A stretch of 46,344 nt of DNA from Opitutaceae bacterium (GTDB taxonomy: Bacteria > Verrucomicrobiota > Verrucomicrobiia > Opitutales > Opitutaceae). Positions 8,750-16,679 of the stretch are shown here, piece after piece (within the stretch, counting starts at the first letter, position 1; each line of letters opens with the position of its first letter). The stretch is taken from assembly GCA_028281165.1 (NCBI GenBank), contig JANQKI010000149.1, positions 1 through 46,344 on the forward strand. The letters are read 5' to 3'. The notes below the pieces were generated by a model. The model was not told the origin of the DNA. It did no database searches and saw only the letters and a program-made list of their open reading frames with translations. Position numbers and translations under genes: made by a program.

Positions 8750-9295
8750 TCAGTTCGCCGAGACGAGCATCACCAAGCTTTTAACCAGAGCTTTCAGTTC
8801 CTTGAGGTTTTTCGCTTGGAACTTGTAGCCCTTCACCGAAACAGCAATGAGGTGGGCCAAGTCTTTGTTTACCGCTGAACGAGATTTTTTCTTAGAGTTG
8901 AGAATTTCCAAAACAAGCGCTTCGAATCCTGCGTAAGCCTCGTCCAGGGCCTCCTTGGCGAAATCCATATTGGAATCTTGGAATTCTTCCGCCCGAGGAG
9001 ACGCTTGGATGAGTTTGTAGGGTTGAATGGTCCAAATGTCGATCGCCTCAAGAAGCTGCTTATCAAGCGAGGTGTTGAGATCGCGACTCTCCCTGATCTG
9101 ATCAATCGCCGTCTTATGAAAATTTCCGATAATGGCTTTGAAAATCTCCTCTTTGTTGGGAAAAACCTGATACAAGGTTGGCCGAGAGACACCCACCTCA
9201 GCTGCGATATCCGCCAATGTCACCTTTTTATAGCCATGATGAATGAAGAGATCCATGGCCGTTTGCAGAACTTTTGTCCTTCTATCGATTTCCAT
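8750..9295 (-). CDS. TetR-family transcriptional regulator
   Basis: About 181 residues starting at the ATG at 9295 (MEIDRRTKVLQTAM). The N-terminal helix-turn-helix is typical: TLADIAAEVGVSRPTLYQVFPNKEEIF. The C-terminal half is the variable ligand-sensing domain. A longer start would run into the operator region 9301-9369, so 9295 is chosen. It is divergent from the SDR gene and very likely represses both that gene and itself through the dyad between them. The ligand is unknown. Confidence 0.9.
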   Translation of the reverse strand: MEIDRRTKVLQTAMDLFIHHGYKKVTLADIAAEVGVSRPTLYQVFPNKEEIFKAIIGNFHKTAIDQIRESRDLNTSLDKQLLEAIDIWTIQPYKLIQASPRAEEFQDSNMDFAKEALDEAYAGFEALVLEILNSKKKSRSAVNKDLAHLIAVSVKGYKFQAKNLKELKALVKSLVMLVSAN

Positions 9296-9300
9296 GTATT

Positions 9301-9369
9301 TTACACTTGACGAATTTTGTAAAGACGTCAAGTTTACTTACGTTTTTACAAAATTAGTTAAAACGTAAA
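9301..9369. promoter_or_regulatory. Dyad operator region between tetR-type and SDR genes
   Basis: Two half-regions are inverted copies of each other around 9334. AATTTTGTAAA (9313-9323) is perfectly complementary to TTTACAAAATT (9345-9355), and the similarity extends outward on both sides. Each half also contains its own inverted pair with a 13-base spacer: ACTTGACG/CGTCAAGT (9305-9333) and TTACGTTTT/AAAACGTAA (9338-9368). This fits two TetR dimer sites controlling both divergent promoters. Confidence 0.55.
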
Positions 9370-9413
9370 GCATTTCAGCGATTAAACCAAAATAGAAAAT
9401 AGGAGGAAAACAA

Positions 9414-10226
9414 ATGAACACAGTATTGATTACAGGATCCAGCGCCGGAATCGGAAAAGCCACTGCCAAGCACTTCCAGGAGAAAGGCTGGAATGTAGTA
9501 GCCACTATGCGAACCCCGGAGAAAGAGACCGAACTCACTGAACTGGAGAACGTTTTGGTCGCTAAACTCGATGTACTGGACCTGGACTCGATCAAATCCG
9601 CGTTTGAGACGGCAATCGAGCGATTCGGGAAAATCGACGTAGTGGTGAATAATGCAGGCTATGGCGCCTACGGTCCGCTGGAGGCATTTCCCAGAGAAAA
9701 TATCGTTCGCCAGTTCGATACGAACGTGATCGGCTTGCTTGATGTAACCAGAGAAGCCCTACCCCGCTTCCGCCAAAACAACTCTGGCATATTGATTAAC
9801 ATCTCATCGATTGGCGGCAAACTCACTTTCCCGTTGGGAGCCCTCTACCATGGGACTAAATTCGCCGTGGAAGGCATTTCCGAAGCCTTGAACTACGAGC
9901 TAAATCAGATCGGAGCTAAGGCGAAGATTGTTGAGCCCGGAGCGATCGAAACGGATTTCGCGGGTAGGTCCTTCGATTTCAAAAACGATGAATCGATGAC
10001 GGAATACCAAACCATTACCAGCAATCTGATGTCGAGCTTTGGAGAAATTCTGGAAAACGCCTCGCCCGCTTCCCTCGTCGCAGAGGTGATCTATGAAGCG
10101 GCTACCGATGGAACGGATACCATTCGCTACTTGGCCGGCGAGGATGCCAAGGCCATGCTGGCCAATCGCCAGCAAGTCTCGGATGAAGAGTATCTTGCCG
10201 GGACGAAGGCGATGTTCAAATTGTGA
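9414..10226 (+). CDS. SDR-family oxidoreductase
   Basis: A 270-residue classical short-chain dehydrogenase. The dinucleotide-binding motif TGSSAGIG is at residues 7-14, followed by NNAGYG, the catalytic SSIGG serine and the YHGTK pair (Tyr and Lys). The N-terminal sequence and the MRTP turn are like YkvO-type oxidoreductases that use NADP(H). AGGAGG at 9401-9406 gives ideal spacing to the ATG. It is divergent from, and likely controlled by, the neighbouring TetR regulator. The substrate is unknown, with a stress or xenobiotic carbonyl as one possibility. Confidence 0.9.
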   Translation: MNTVLITGSSAGIGKATAKHFQEKGWNVVATMRTPEKETELTELENVLVAKLDVLDLDSIKSAFETAIERFGKIDVVVNNAGYGAYGPLEAFPRENIVRQFDTNVIGLLDVTREALPRFRQNNSGILINISSIGGKLTFPLGALYHGTKFAVEGISEALNYELNQIGAKAKIVEPGAIETDFAGRSFDFKNDESMTEYQTITSNLMSSFGEILENASPASLVAEVIYEAATDGTDTIRYLAGEDAKAMLANRQQVSDEEYLAGTKAMFKL

Positions 10227-10249
10227 TTTGAAGGAGGAGGAAACAAGAA

Positions 10250-10275
10250 AGCCAGCTCTCGCATGAGGGCTGGCT
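10250..10275. terminator. Terminator-like hairpin after the SDR gene
   Basis: An 11-bp stem with one G-T pair, AGCCAGCTCTC (10250-10260) with GAGGGCTGGCT (10265-10275), and a 4-base GCAT loop. A short GTTTG follows. It lies 24 bases past the SDR stop. Confidence 0.6.
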
Positions 10276-10500
10276 GTTTGCATAGGAGAATTGGATACAA
10301 AAGGTTTCGCTAGCATTCAATCGAGCTTGGAAAGTTCACTGGGAATATCGCTATTCGATAGTAAAAGCGAATTCCCAGGCATCGGTGATCCGAGTCAGAA
10401 TCGGGCAATATAAATGAAGTAACTTTCAGTTTGCCAAGAGAGGCTACCTTAATTTGATTCGTCTAGACTAGCTGTTATCATTCCTAATCATCCAGTTCAT

Positions 10501-11274
10501 ATGAAATTCATCAGCCTTTCCCTAGCTATATTAGCTGCATGCCAACTGGCTTTTTCAGAGAAGAGAACCTGGACGAGTAATACTGGCGATTCCGTAGAAG
10601 CAGAGATTATTGGATTCTACGGACCGTATATCTTTCTCAAGAAGGGAAAGGGGATGAATGTTATTAGATTTCCGTATAGCCAATTAACAGAAGAGTGCAA
10701 AGCGATCGCTTCAGATTGGCTTATAAGCTATTTAGTCGAATCGCAAGAAACCCAGTATATCAAGGAATCGGACTCAAAGCTTTCTCAATTCCTCGATGGT
10801 AATCTTGTTAAATTCGAGAACGGAAAGCTTGTGCCCTATGATATCTCGTCATTGAAAGAACCAGAGTTTTATGCGTTCTATTTTTCCGCCCATTGGTGTG
10901 GTCCTTGCCGCAGGTATACTCCTAATTTAGTAGGATACTACAGCGCGATGAAAAAAATAGGTCACGACAATTTCGAACTCATTTTCGTCAGTTCCGATAT
11001 GGGCGTCGGCAGTATGAAGAAATACATGAAAGAGGATCATATGCCTTGGCCTGCTATAAAGTTCGGCAAGAAAGATAACCGGCTCATAAGCAGACTTAGA
11101 GGTAACGGAATTCCTTGCCTAGTCGTTACAGACAAGCATGGCCATATACTAGCCCACAGCTATCAAGGAAATGAATACCTTGGGCCAGACGTCCCTAAAA
11201 AGATGCTTACCAACTTCTTGAATGCCTCGAAGAGAGTTCGCGAGAAAATAGCTACTATCAAAAAGGAAAGCTAA
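10501..11274 (+). CDS. Secreted thioredoxin-like protein with SHD1-like N-domain
   Basis: A 257-residue exported protein with a signal peptide (residues 1-19). Residues ~22-75 (RTWTSNTGDSVEAEI...FPYSQLTEE) resemble the small SHD1/SLA1-homology-like domain common in Planctomycetes and Verrucomicrobia. The thioredoxin/tryparedoxin fold follows, with HWCGPCRRYTP; the redox cysteines are C133 and C136 and the cis-proline is in NGIPCLVV. It most resembles nucleoredoxin/TlpA-type proteins that reduce or oxidise disulfides outside the cytoplasm. No promoter or Shine-Dalgarno is evident. Its 3' end carries the 45-bp repeat shared with 15557-15602. Confidence 0.85.
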   Translation: MKFISLSLAILAACQLAFSEKRTWTSNTGDSVEAEIIGFYGPYIFLKKGKGMNVIRFPYSQLTEECKAIASDWLISYLVESQETQYIKESDSKLSQFLDGNLVKFENGKLVPYDISSLKEPEFYAFYFSAHWCGPCRRYTPNLVGYYSAMKKIGHDNFELIFVSSDMGVGSMKKYMKEDHMPWPAIKFGKKDNRLISRLRGNGIPCLVVTDKHGHILAHSYQGNEYLGPDVPKKMLTNFLNASKRVREKIATIKKES

Positions 11275-11311
11275 AGCAAAGAATCCGCTATACTGGATCG
11301 TCAATCGCATA
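11265..11311. repeat. 45-bp dispersed repeat, copy 1
   Basis: It aligns with 15557-15602, with about eight differences. It covers the last codons and stop of the thioredoxin-like gene and continues into the intergenic space. The reverse strand encodes a YAIDDPV-stop end similar to the YASDDSV-stop end of the APH-fold kinase at 15579. See the findings. Confidence 0.5.
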
Positions 11312-11546
11312 GCTAGATACAAAATATCTTGCCTAGCCTGCCGCTCCAGCAAGCATTTCTGCGGTCATGCGTTTCAGCCGAAGATGAATTTTTGCCGAGT
11401 GTTGCGATTTTATTAAGACTCTTTGTGGTTCAACGGAGACCTCAAAGAGCTTTACGCTTCGTGGAAAGCCATCAAAGTCGAATCGCAAAATTGAATCAGA
11501 ATATCTTTTTAAACGCTCTTTGGCTTTTCTCAGAGCTTCCAAAACT

Positions 11547-12974
11547 ATGGAAAATCTATCTAAGACCGCTCTCATCTGCACGCTTATAGTCATACTGCAT
11601 ACCTCATGCTCGCAGTCACATTTAACCGAAGCCATTGTGGATCCCGGACCCGGAAATGACTTTCCGTCGTCAGAGCATTTCAGTGTGACCATTGATGGCA
11701 TTCCCTCTTTCGCGTATCAAAATTTCAAGCGCGATACGGAAGAAAAGTATTTAGCTCGTATTGCGATGGATTCGGTTTCCTGGACTTCATTCGTATCCGA
11801 AAAGCCTGCCACTGTTGAAGTCGCTTTTCTAGGCCGAGACAAAATCGAAAACGTTGTCGTTCGCCCCAAATCACTCGGAATCGAAAGCCGAATAGAAGGC
11901 AACACCGTTCGATTTGAAATGCCGCCCGGCAGGAAAGTCACTATCGAAGAAGAAGGAAACTTGAAACACGTATGCTTTCTTTTCGGCCACCTGGAAGAAC
12001 CGCAACCGGAGGGGATTAGTAGCGAAAATATCATTACATTCGAAGCAGGCGTTCATCGGCTCGATCCCGATCCTCTCGTTTTGCAGAGCAATCAAGCCGT
12101 CGTTCTAAAACCGGGGGCCTGGATTGAAGGCCGTATCCACGGAAAGGACCTGGAAAACGCTCAAGTCGTCGGAAGAGGAACGATCAGCGCCAGCCATGTC
12201 AGCCGCACAGGCTTGCAATTCGGGCAAGGCTACGAAGAAAAACGACGTTCTCGTCTCCTCAACCTTGCCGGAAGCGATCTTCGCGTTCAGGGACCCGTGA
12301 TTGTCGACGCCACCTATTGGTCAACGCATGTTGAAGGAACAGATCCCGAGAAGCCGAACCACATTAGTCACACATCAGTTCTAGGATGGTATGTGAATTC
12401 CGACGGTTTTCAAAACATGACTCACACCCGAGCCAGCGATCTTTTCACCTGCGTCAATGACGATTCGTTTATCCTAAACAATATCGGCGATTGCGTCGTG
12501 GAAAGATCGGTAGTCTGGGGACAGTTGGCAGGAGCCCCTCTTCGCCTCGGCTGGAATGGGACAATCGACCTGCAGCCAATCGTCTACCGTGACATCGATA
12601 TTCTGCATTTTGATGGCCGGGCAGGTGTTATCAGCCTCAAGCATGGCGGACCGAGTCACGTGAAAGACATTACCATCGAAGACATACGCATTGAAGAGCC
12701 GACCCAGCGGCTTATAGAGCTGGAAATTAAAAAGCACCTCTGGTCTCCCAAGAACACGGGATTCGGACATGTCTCCAATATTACATTACGCAACATCACG
12801 GCAGATCATCCGTTTATCAACGACATTAGCAGTCATATCCACGGCGCCAATGCGGATCACCTGATAAAGGATGTGATTTTGGAAAATATAAGAATTGGCG
12901 GCAAACAGATAGAAGACTTCGTCGACATCCCGCTCGAACTCAACGAATTCACGGAGAATATCGTTATAAGGTAG
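11547..12974 (+). CDS. Beta-helix glycoside hydrolase lipoprotein (GH49/GH28-like)
   Basis: About 475 residues from the ATG at 11547. A hydrophobic lead ends in the lipobox LHTSC (Cys 21), so it is a lipoprotein. Residues ~45-150 look like an N-terminal beta-sandwich and the rest is a right-handed parallel beta-helix with many short hydrophobic coils. The putative catalytic acids lie in NSDGFQ (D286), ASDLF (D298) and VNDD (D305-D306), the pattern of inverting beta-helix enzymes such as GH28 polygalacturonases and GH49 dextranases/isopullulanases. The N-terminal sandwich argues for the GH49 side. A TTG at 11520 is a weaker start. The substrate is not determinable. Confidence 0.7.
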   Translation: MENLSKTALICTLIVILHTSCSQSHLTEAIVDPGPGNDFPSSEHFSVTIDGIPSFAYQNFKRDTEEKYLARIAMDSVSWTSFVSEKPATVEVAFLGRDKIENVVVRPKSLGIESRIEGNTVRFEMPPGRKVTIEEEGNLKHVCFLFGHLEEPQPEGISSENIITFEAGVHRLDPDPLVLQSNQAVVLKPGAWIEGRIHGKDLENAQVVGRGTISASHVSRTGLQFGQGYEEKRRSRLLNLAGSDLRVQGPVIVDATYWSTHVEGTDPEKPNHISHTSVLGWYVNSDGFQNMTHTRASDLFTCVNDDSFILNNIGDCVVERSVVWGQLAGAPLRLGWNGTIDLQPIVYRDIDILHFDGRAGVISLKHGGPSHVKDITIEDIRIEEPTQRLIELEIKKHLWSPKNTGFGHVSNITLRNITADHPFINDISSHIHGANADHLIKDVILENIRIGGKQIEDFVDIPLELNEFTENIVIR

Positions 12975-13053
12975 CGCTTATTTCAAATCGGAAGGATTCA
13001 ACTTTCGCGTCGTCTTGCTGTGGATCGAGCGAGTAGCTGTTTCGACCTTTCCG

Positions 13054-13248
13054 TCAGGACGCCAACTCCTCTTTGATTTCCAAACCTCTTGTTTTTAAGT
13101 GGTAGTAGTTTGATGGATATCTCAAATCTTCAGCAAGAGCTTTAAAATCCTCACGCTCTCCGATCGAAACGCAACCGATCGACCCCAGAAAAAATATACC
13201 TAGAGTGAGCGAGAAAAATCCAGGCCTACTCAAACTGATTAAATACAC
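13054..13248 (-). CDS. Small lipoprotein
   Basis: 64 residues or fewer. A hydrophobic lead ends in the lipobox LGSIGC, so the short mature peptide of about 38 residues would be membrane-anchored. The GTG at 13248 and a TTG six codons downstream are both possible starts. The mature part (REDFKALAEDLRYPSNYYH) has no recognised domain. It lies opposite the ECF sigma gene; a role in that stress response is possible but unproven. Confidence 0.55.
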   Translation of the reverse strand: MYLISLSRPGFFSLTLGIFFLGSIGCVSIGEREDFKALAEDLRYPSNYYHLKTRGLEIKEELAS

Positions 13249-13358
13249 ACTTCACGCCTTAAACATTGGAAGACTTCCATCGATTAAGCAAACCAGTGTA
13301 TCAGCTGAGAAATGGAGTTAGAAATCCAAAGTATCAGAGACAAAGTGGAAACTATTTT

Positions 13359-13386
13359 GAAACCCTTTTGATCCTAATCTCGTCTC
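13359..13386 (+). promoter_or_regulatory. Candidate ECF-type promoter upstream of the sigma gene
   Basis: GAAACC at 13359-13364 and CGTCTC at 13381-13386 are separated by 16 bases, close to the classic ECF pattern of a GGAAC-like -35 and a CGTC -10. The sigma gene's ATG is 18 bases further on, so the leader would be short. This suggests autoregulation. Confidence 0.35.
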
Positions 13387-13404
13387 GTACGCGACAACCG
13401 GCAA

Positions 13405-13929
13405 ATGAGCCTTAAACATTCTTTATTCCATGCTCTGGCTATTAAACATCAGGACGAGATCTACGAATACGCTAGGTATTTGCTTCGCAATGCCTCGGAC
13501 GCGGAAGACGTTGCCCAAGAAGTACTTCTCCGCGCTTGGAGTAAAATGGGGACCTTCAATATTCTTTCAGCTCGTTCCTGGATTAAGCGAACGACCCACA
13601 ACGCCTGCATTGACCTTATCAGAAAACGAGAGGCGACCACCAACAAGGAGTATCCATTGGAATCCATTGAGCAAAAACCCGAATCCGCAGACGGGCCTGA
13701 GAAGCAGGCCGAAACACAAGAATTACAAGCCTACCTCCATGAAGTCATCGAACAATTGCCGGACAATCTGCGCAACGTTTTCGTTCTTCATGAATTACAA
13801 GGCCACAACCATCGTCAAATCAGCAAGATTCTCCAAATTCCCGTCAACACCTCGAAAACGCATCTTATGCGAGCTCGCCAACAACTGAGATCCCAACTGA
13901 AAGCCTTTGAACCTGCCCATGAAAAGTAA
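13405..13929 (+). CDS. ECF RNA polymerase sigma factor
   Basis: A 174-residue sigma-70-family factor with only regions 2 and 4. Region 2 spans roughly residues 15-75 (HQDEIYEYARYLLRNASDAEDVAQEVLLRAW, then SWIKRTTHNACIDLIRKR). Region 4 spans roughly 118-165 (LPDNLRNVFVLHELQGHNHRQISKIL then the recognition helix). It directs RNA polymerase to envelope-stress-type promoters. Its stop overlaps the next ATG by 11 bases, so it is translated with the anti-sigma-like gene that follows. An ECF-like promoter precedes it. Confidence 0.9.
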   Translation: MSLKHSLFHALAIKHQDEIYEYARYLLRNASDAEDVAQEVLLRAWSKMGTFNILSARSWIKRTTHNACIDLIRKREATTNKEYPLESIEQKPESADGPEKQAETQELQAYLHEVIEQLPDNLRNVFVLHELQGHNHRQISKILQIPVNTSKTHLMRARQQLRSQLKAFEPAHEK

Positions 13930-14437
13930 TCTCTCGGATCGTGTGATTGATAAAGCCATACGCGTCGCCTATGGCGAAGCGCATTTCTGGGAGAGGATGC
14001 AGGTTGCCCGCTGGGCAAAAGACGATACGCGGATTCTCTTGCTGATCGAGGAACACAGACAGGTAGCGGAAATGATCCGAGCAATGGACCGCTATAAGCT
14101 TGAAGACGATGCCTTCCGTAACCGAATTCTCCATTCAATTGAGAAGGAAAACGCGAATAAAAAACGCCCCTTCCTCATCGCTTCCGGCCTTGCTGGATTC
14201 GCTACCATCGTTGTTCTCGCACTTTTGCTGCCAAGCAAGATCAAGGTGGAGGAGACGCATCCCTACTCGCGACTGGAAATCGAGGCCGCAACCGACCAGG
14301 TAATGCAGGCCCTAAACTTGGTTAGCTATGCGGTGAACGATACCCGTGATCTCGTGCAAAACGACATCGTCGAACAACGCATCGGCTCGACCCTGCAAAA
14401 AAGCTCACAATCGATAAACGAACACCTTTTAAATTAA
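13919..14437 (+). CDS. Putative membrane anti-sigma factor
   Basis: About 172 residues from the ATG at 13919, which overlaps the sigma stop. It has a basic and acidic soluble N-terminal half, one transmembrane helix at about residues 84-104 (LIASGLAGFATIVVLALLLP) and a periplasmic C-terminal part. No recognised ZAS motif is seen. The assignment rests on topology and coupling to the sigma gene: a single-pass protein would hold the sigma factor at the membrane until a signal releases it. TTG at 13907 is an alternative start. Confidence 0.6.
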   Translation: MKSNLSDRVIDKAIRVAYGEAHFWERMQVARWAKDDTRILLLIEEHRQVAEMIRAMDRYKLEDDAFRNRILHSIEKENANKKRPFLIASGLAGFATIVVLALLLPSKIKVEETHPYSRLEIEAATDQVMQALNLVSYAVNDTRDLVQNDIVEQRIGSTLQKSSQSINEHLLN

Positions 14438-14443
14438 ATTGTC

Positions 14444-14998
14444 ATGAAAATATTGATACTTGCTTTCCTTAGTTTCCTGATGACTCAAGCCGGTTTCGGC
14501 AATCGGGTCACCGCTCAATACGGAAACGCCATTGGCTACTACCCAATCGAAGACCTGCTGCCAGAGGATGCCGTCTCAACCGCCGACGAAGTCATTGTGC
14601 ACAAACGCTTAATGCAGATCGTAGCCAATACGCTCCGAGGACACAGTCCGAAAATAGCCAAATTGATCGACGACATCTCCTTAGTCCATCTCTACAAAAT
14701 CAAGGCGACAGACGAAAATCGAGATGCGGTCCTAGCCAATCTGGATGCCCAGGCTTCTAAGCTATTCAATTCAGGATGGGAAGCTCTGGCGGAAGTACGT
14801 GAAGGACATGAAGAGACGATCATGTACGCTCGCTACATCGAGGAGGATATCGAGGGGCTATTGCTGATACACTTCGAGAAAAAGGAACTCCAATGTATCA
14901 ACATAGCCGGGAAGATCGATCTAGAGAATTTGGGCCGCATAGGGGGAGCTTTGGACATACCAGGATTGGAAAATATCGACTTCGAAGACAATGGATAA
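14444..14998 (+). CDS. DUF4252-family exported protein
   Basis: A 184-residue secreted protein with a signal peptide (about residues 1-20). The C-terminal block (INIAGKIDLENLGRIGGALDIPGLEN) matches DUF4252, a family often found next to ECF sigma/anti-sigma pairs. It starts six bases after the anti-sigma-like gene and overlaps the next gene by eight bases, so it is part of the same operon. It probably takes part in envelope-stress output or signal sensing. Confidence 0.8.
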   Translation: MKILILAFLSFLMTQAGFGNRVTAQYGNAIGYYPIEDLLPEDAVSTADEVIVHKRLMQIVANTLRGHSPKIAKLIDDISLVHLYKIKATDENRDAVLANLDAQASKLFNSGWEALAEVREGHEETIMYARYIEEDIEGLLLIHFEKKELQCINIAGKIDLENLGRIGGALDIPGLENIDFEDNG

Positions 14999-15566
14999 GC
15001 TTTGCTTTACAATGATACGCATGAAAATCCCACTGATCCTTTCTATTCTAGCAGCGACTCTTATCCTCACTGGATGCGGCAGTGTGAATAATGAGTTTTC
15101 CAATACGCGTTCCGAAATTCTAAGTTCCATCAATAAAGACATCGAACGCGAAATGGAATTCAGAGTGGGCCCCGCCACCACTTTCTTCATACGCCCCATA
15201 GCGAAAGCTTTTGTAAGTGATCGAGTCGCCAAACGAGCTATCAAATCGGTTCGCATGGCCCAGGGTAGCATTCATAAGCTGCCGAAAACGCTAAATGCCA
15301 GCGACCGGCATGACATGCTCGATCAGATCGATGAAACCATTACACAAAACGGTTGGACTCCCGCAGTCCGAGTCGTCGAAGGAAAAGAGACCATAAACCT
15401 TTACCTCTCCAGCAGAGAAAAAGACCAGCTGAACCGAATGTTCATCGTTTTCATTGAAGGAAGAGATATGTACATGGTCGAGGCGAAAGGCCAATTCACT
15501 CGATTCCTTAAAGTAGTGGCCAATCGCATGGATGATTTAATCGATGAGGAAATGACGGAAAGCTGA
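14991..15566 (+). CDS. Lipoprotein, DUF4252-related (sigma operon)
   Basis: Up to 191 residues; the ATG at 14991 overlaps the previous stop, while ATGs at 15012 and 15021 place the signal sequence (MKIPLILSILAATLILTGC) at the very N-terminus and may be the real start. The lipobox is LTGC. The mature part (about 160 residues) has alternating helices and strands and a VEGKETINLYLSS...MFIVFIEG pattern like DUF4252. It is probably a paralogue of its neighbour acting in the same envelope-stress system. Its final codons lie in the 45-bp repeat at 15557-15602. Confidence 0.7.
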   Translation: MDKLCFTMIRMKIPLILSILAATLILTGCGSVNNEFSNTRSEILSSINKDIEREMEFRVGPATTFFIRPIAKAFVSDRVAKRAIKSVRMAQGSIHKLPKTLNASDRHDMLDQIDETITQNGWTPAVRVVEGKETINLYLSSREKDQLNRMFIVFIEGRDMYMVEAKGQFTRFLKVVANRMDDLIDEEMTES

Positions 15567-15602
15567 AACGAAAATCCGCTACACCGAATCGTCACTCGCA
15601 TA
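15557..15602. repeat. 45-bp dispersed repeat, copy 2
   Basis: The partner of 11265-11311. It spans the stop codon of the lipoprotein gene on plus and the C-terminal YASDDSV codons and stop of the APH-fold kinase on minus. Confidence 0.5.
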
Positions 15603-16604
15603 ACGTTGAACAACCGCCAACTCTTCTTCTGACAGAAAAGGCTCGTTGTCGCGGATCATTCTTTCGTGGATATTATAATACTCTCGATGAATTCCGCTGA
15701 ATGAATCCACATCCGCGCTACGATAGAAATTAGTGAAAATGACAATCAAGCGTCGCATCATAAAATCGTTCAGCAAGTCCAGTCGAAAAATTCTAGGATC
15801 TCTATGAATTCTGTATCCGGAAAAGTATTCTCTACAGAACTTATCAAGCGTGATTGCTCGCTCGATACCTGTTTTTCGCAGCGGGTAGAGCTCTTTGAAA
15901 TCAATTGCCAACATTAGGGCGATAGCAAGGTCGGTCTCGATGAAATCGTAGTGGGAATCATCGAAATCGAAAATCCAGAGACCGTCTTCAGCTTCGATAA
16001 AATTTCCTGGATGCAAATCTCCGTGAATGAGTTGCCAACTATCGGCATGCCTAGGACTCTCGTCGATTCTTGCCCGCACTTCGTTTAGACGCTCCTGAAC
16101 CCAAGGAAATTTCTTTGGCGCATATTTACTGGGACTAAGGAATTCATAGTGCCAATCATCGCCGCGATGACAGTATCCTTGATTTTCATACAAAGGCGAA
16201 TAGTGATGAAATTGTCCCTGCAAAGCTCCCCAATCCCGGTAGAAAGTGTTATGACCTTTGCTTAAACGATAGGATTGGCCTCCCATTTTATTATAGAGAA
16301 GAGCGAAAAGATCGTCATGCTGCTCAATGCGACGACCCCGCTTGTTTTCCAGCGGTAGGCAAACCTTAACTCCCTTCGAAGCGAGATAGTCCATCCAATG
16401 AACCTCGCCCTCCAGCAATGACAATGGCTTTTGTCGCTCATGTGAAAGCCGCAAAATATAGCTTGATCCTTCCTCTCCCGTCACGTCGTAGACGAAAGCA
16501 TGGTTGCTACGAATAAGCTCGGCTCCGCATCCCTCAAGACCGAATCTGCTCAAAGCTTCTAGCAAAACACTTTCGGAAAATTCCTCTCGTATCCCTTTTT
16601 CCAT
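15579..16604 (-). CDS. APH/RdoA-fold phosphotransferase
   Basis: About 341 residues from the ATG at 16604; an upstream start would add ten hydrophobic residues of unknown use. The catalytic loop LIHGDLHPGNF (catalytic Asp ~196) and the metal-binding IFDFDDSH are characteristic of aminoglycoside-phosphotransferase-fold kinases. Length and sequence are closest to the RdoA/SrkA-type stress protein kinases or choline/homoserine kinases. It lies 75 bases downstream of the K+ channel gene on the same strand, the last gene of the envelope operon. The substrate is unknown. Confidence 0.8.
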   Translation of the reverse strand: MEKGIREEFSESVLLEALSRFGLEGCGAELIRSNHAFVYDVTGEEGSSYILRLSHERQKPLSLLEGEVHWMDYLASKGVKVCLPLENKRGRRIEQHDDLFALLYNKMGGQSYRLSKGHNTFYRDWGALQGQFHHYSPLYENQGYCHRGDDWHYEFLSPSKYAPKKFPWVQERLNEVRARIDESPRHADSWQLIHGDLHPGNFIEAEDGLWIFDFDDSHYDFIETDLAIALMLAIDFKELYPLRKTGIERAITLDKFCREYFSGYRIHRDPRIFRLDLLNDFMMRRLIVIFTNFYRSADVDSFSGIHREYYNIHERMIRDNEPFLSEEELAVVQRYASDDSV

Positions 16605-16679
16605 AACGGGGAATGAGAAAGAAAGGAAAAACAAGGAAAGTAAAGGAGCTAGTTCTAAAGAAGAACAGCCTGCTGATTT

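Noticed and set aside
11333..11701. 122-residue minus frame opposite the start of the beta-helix gene
   Set aside because: It overlaps the lipoprotein gene with its clear lipobox and has no recognisable domain; a shadow frame.
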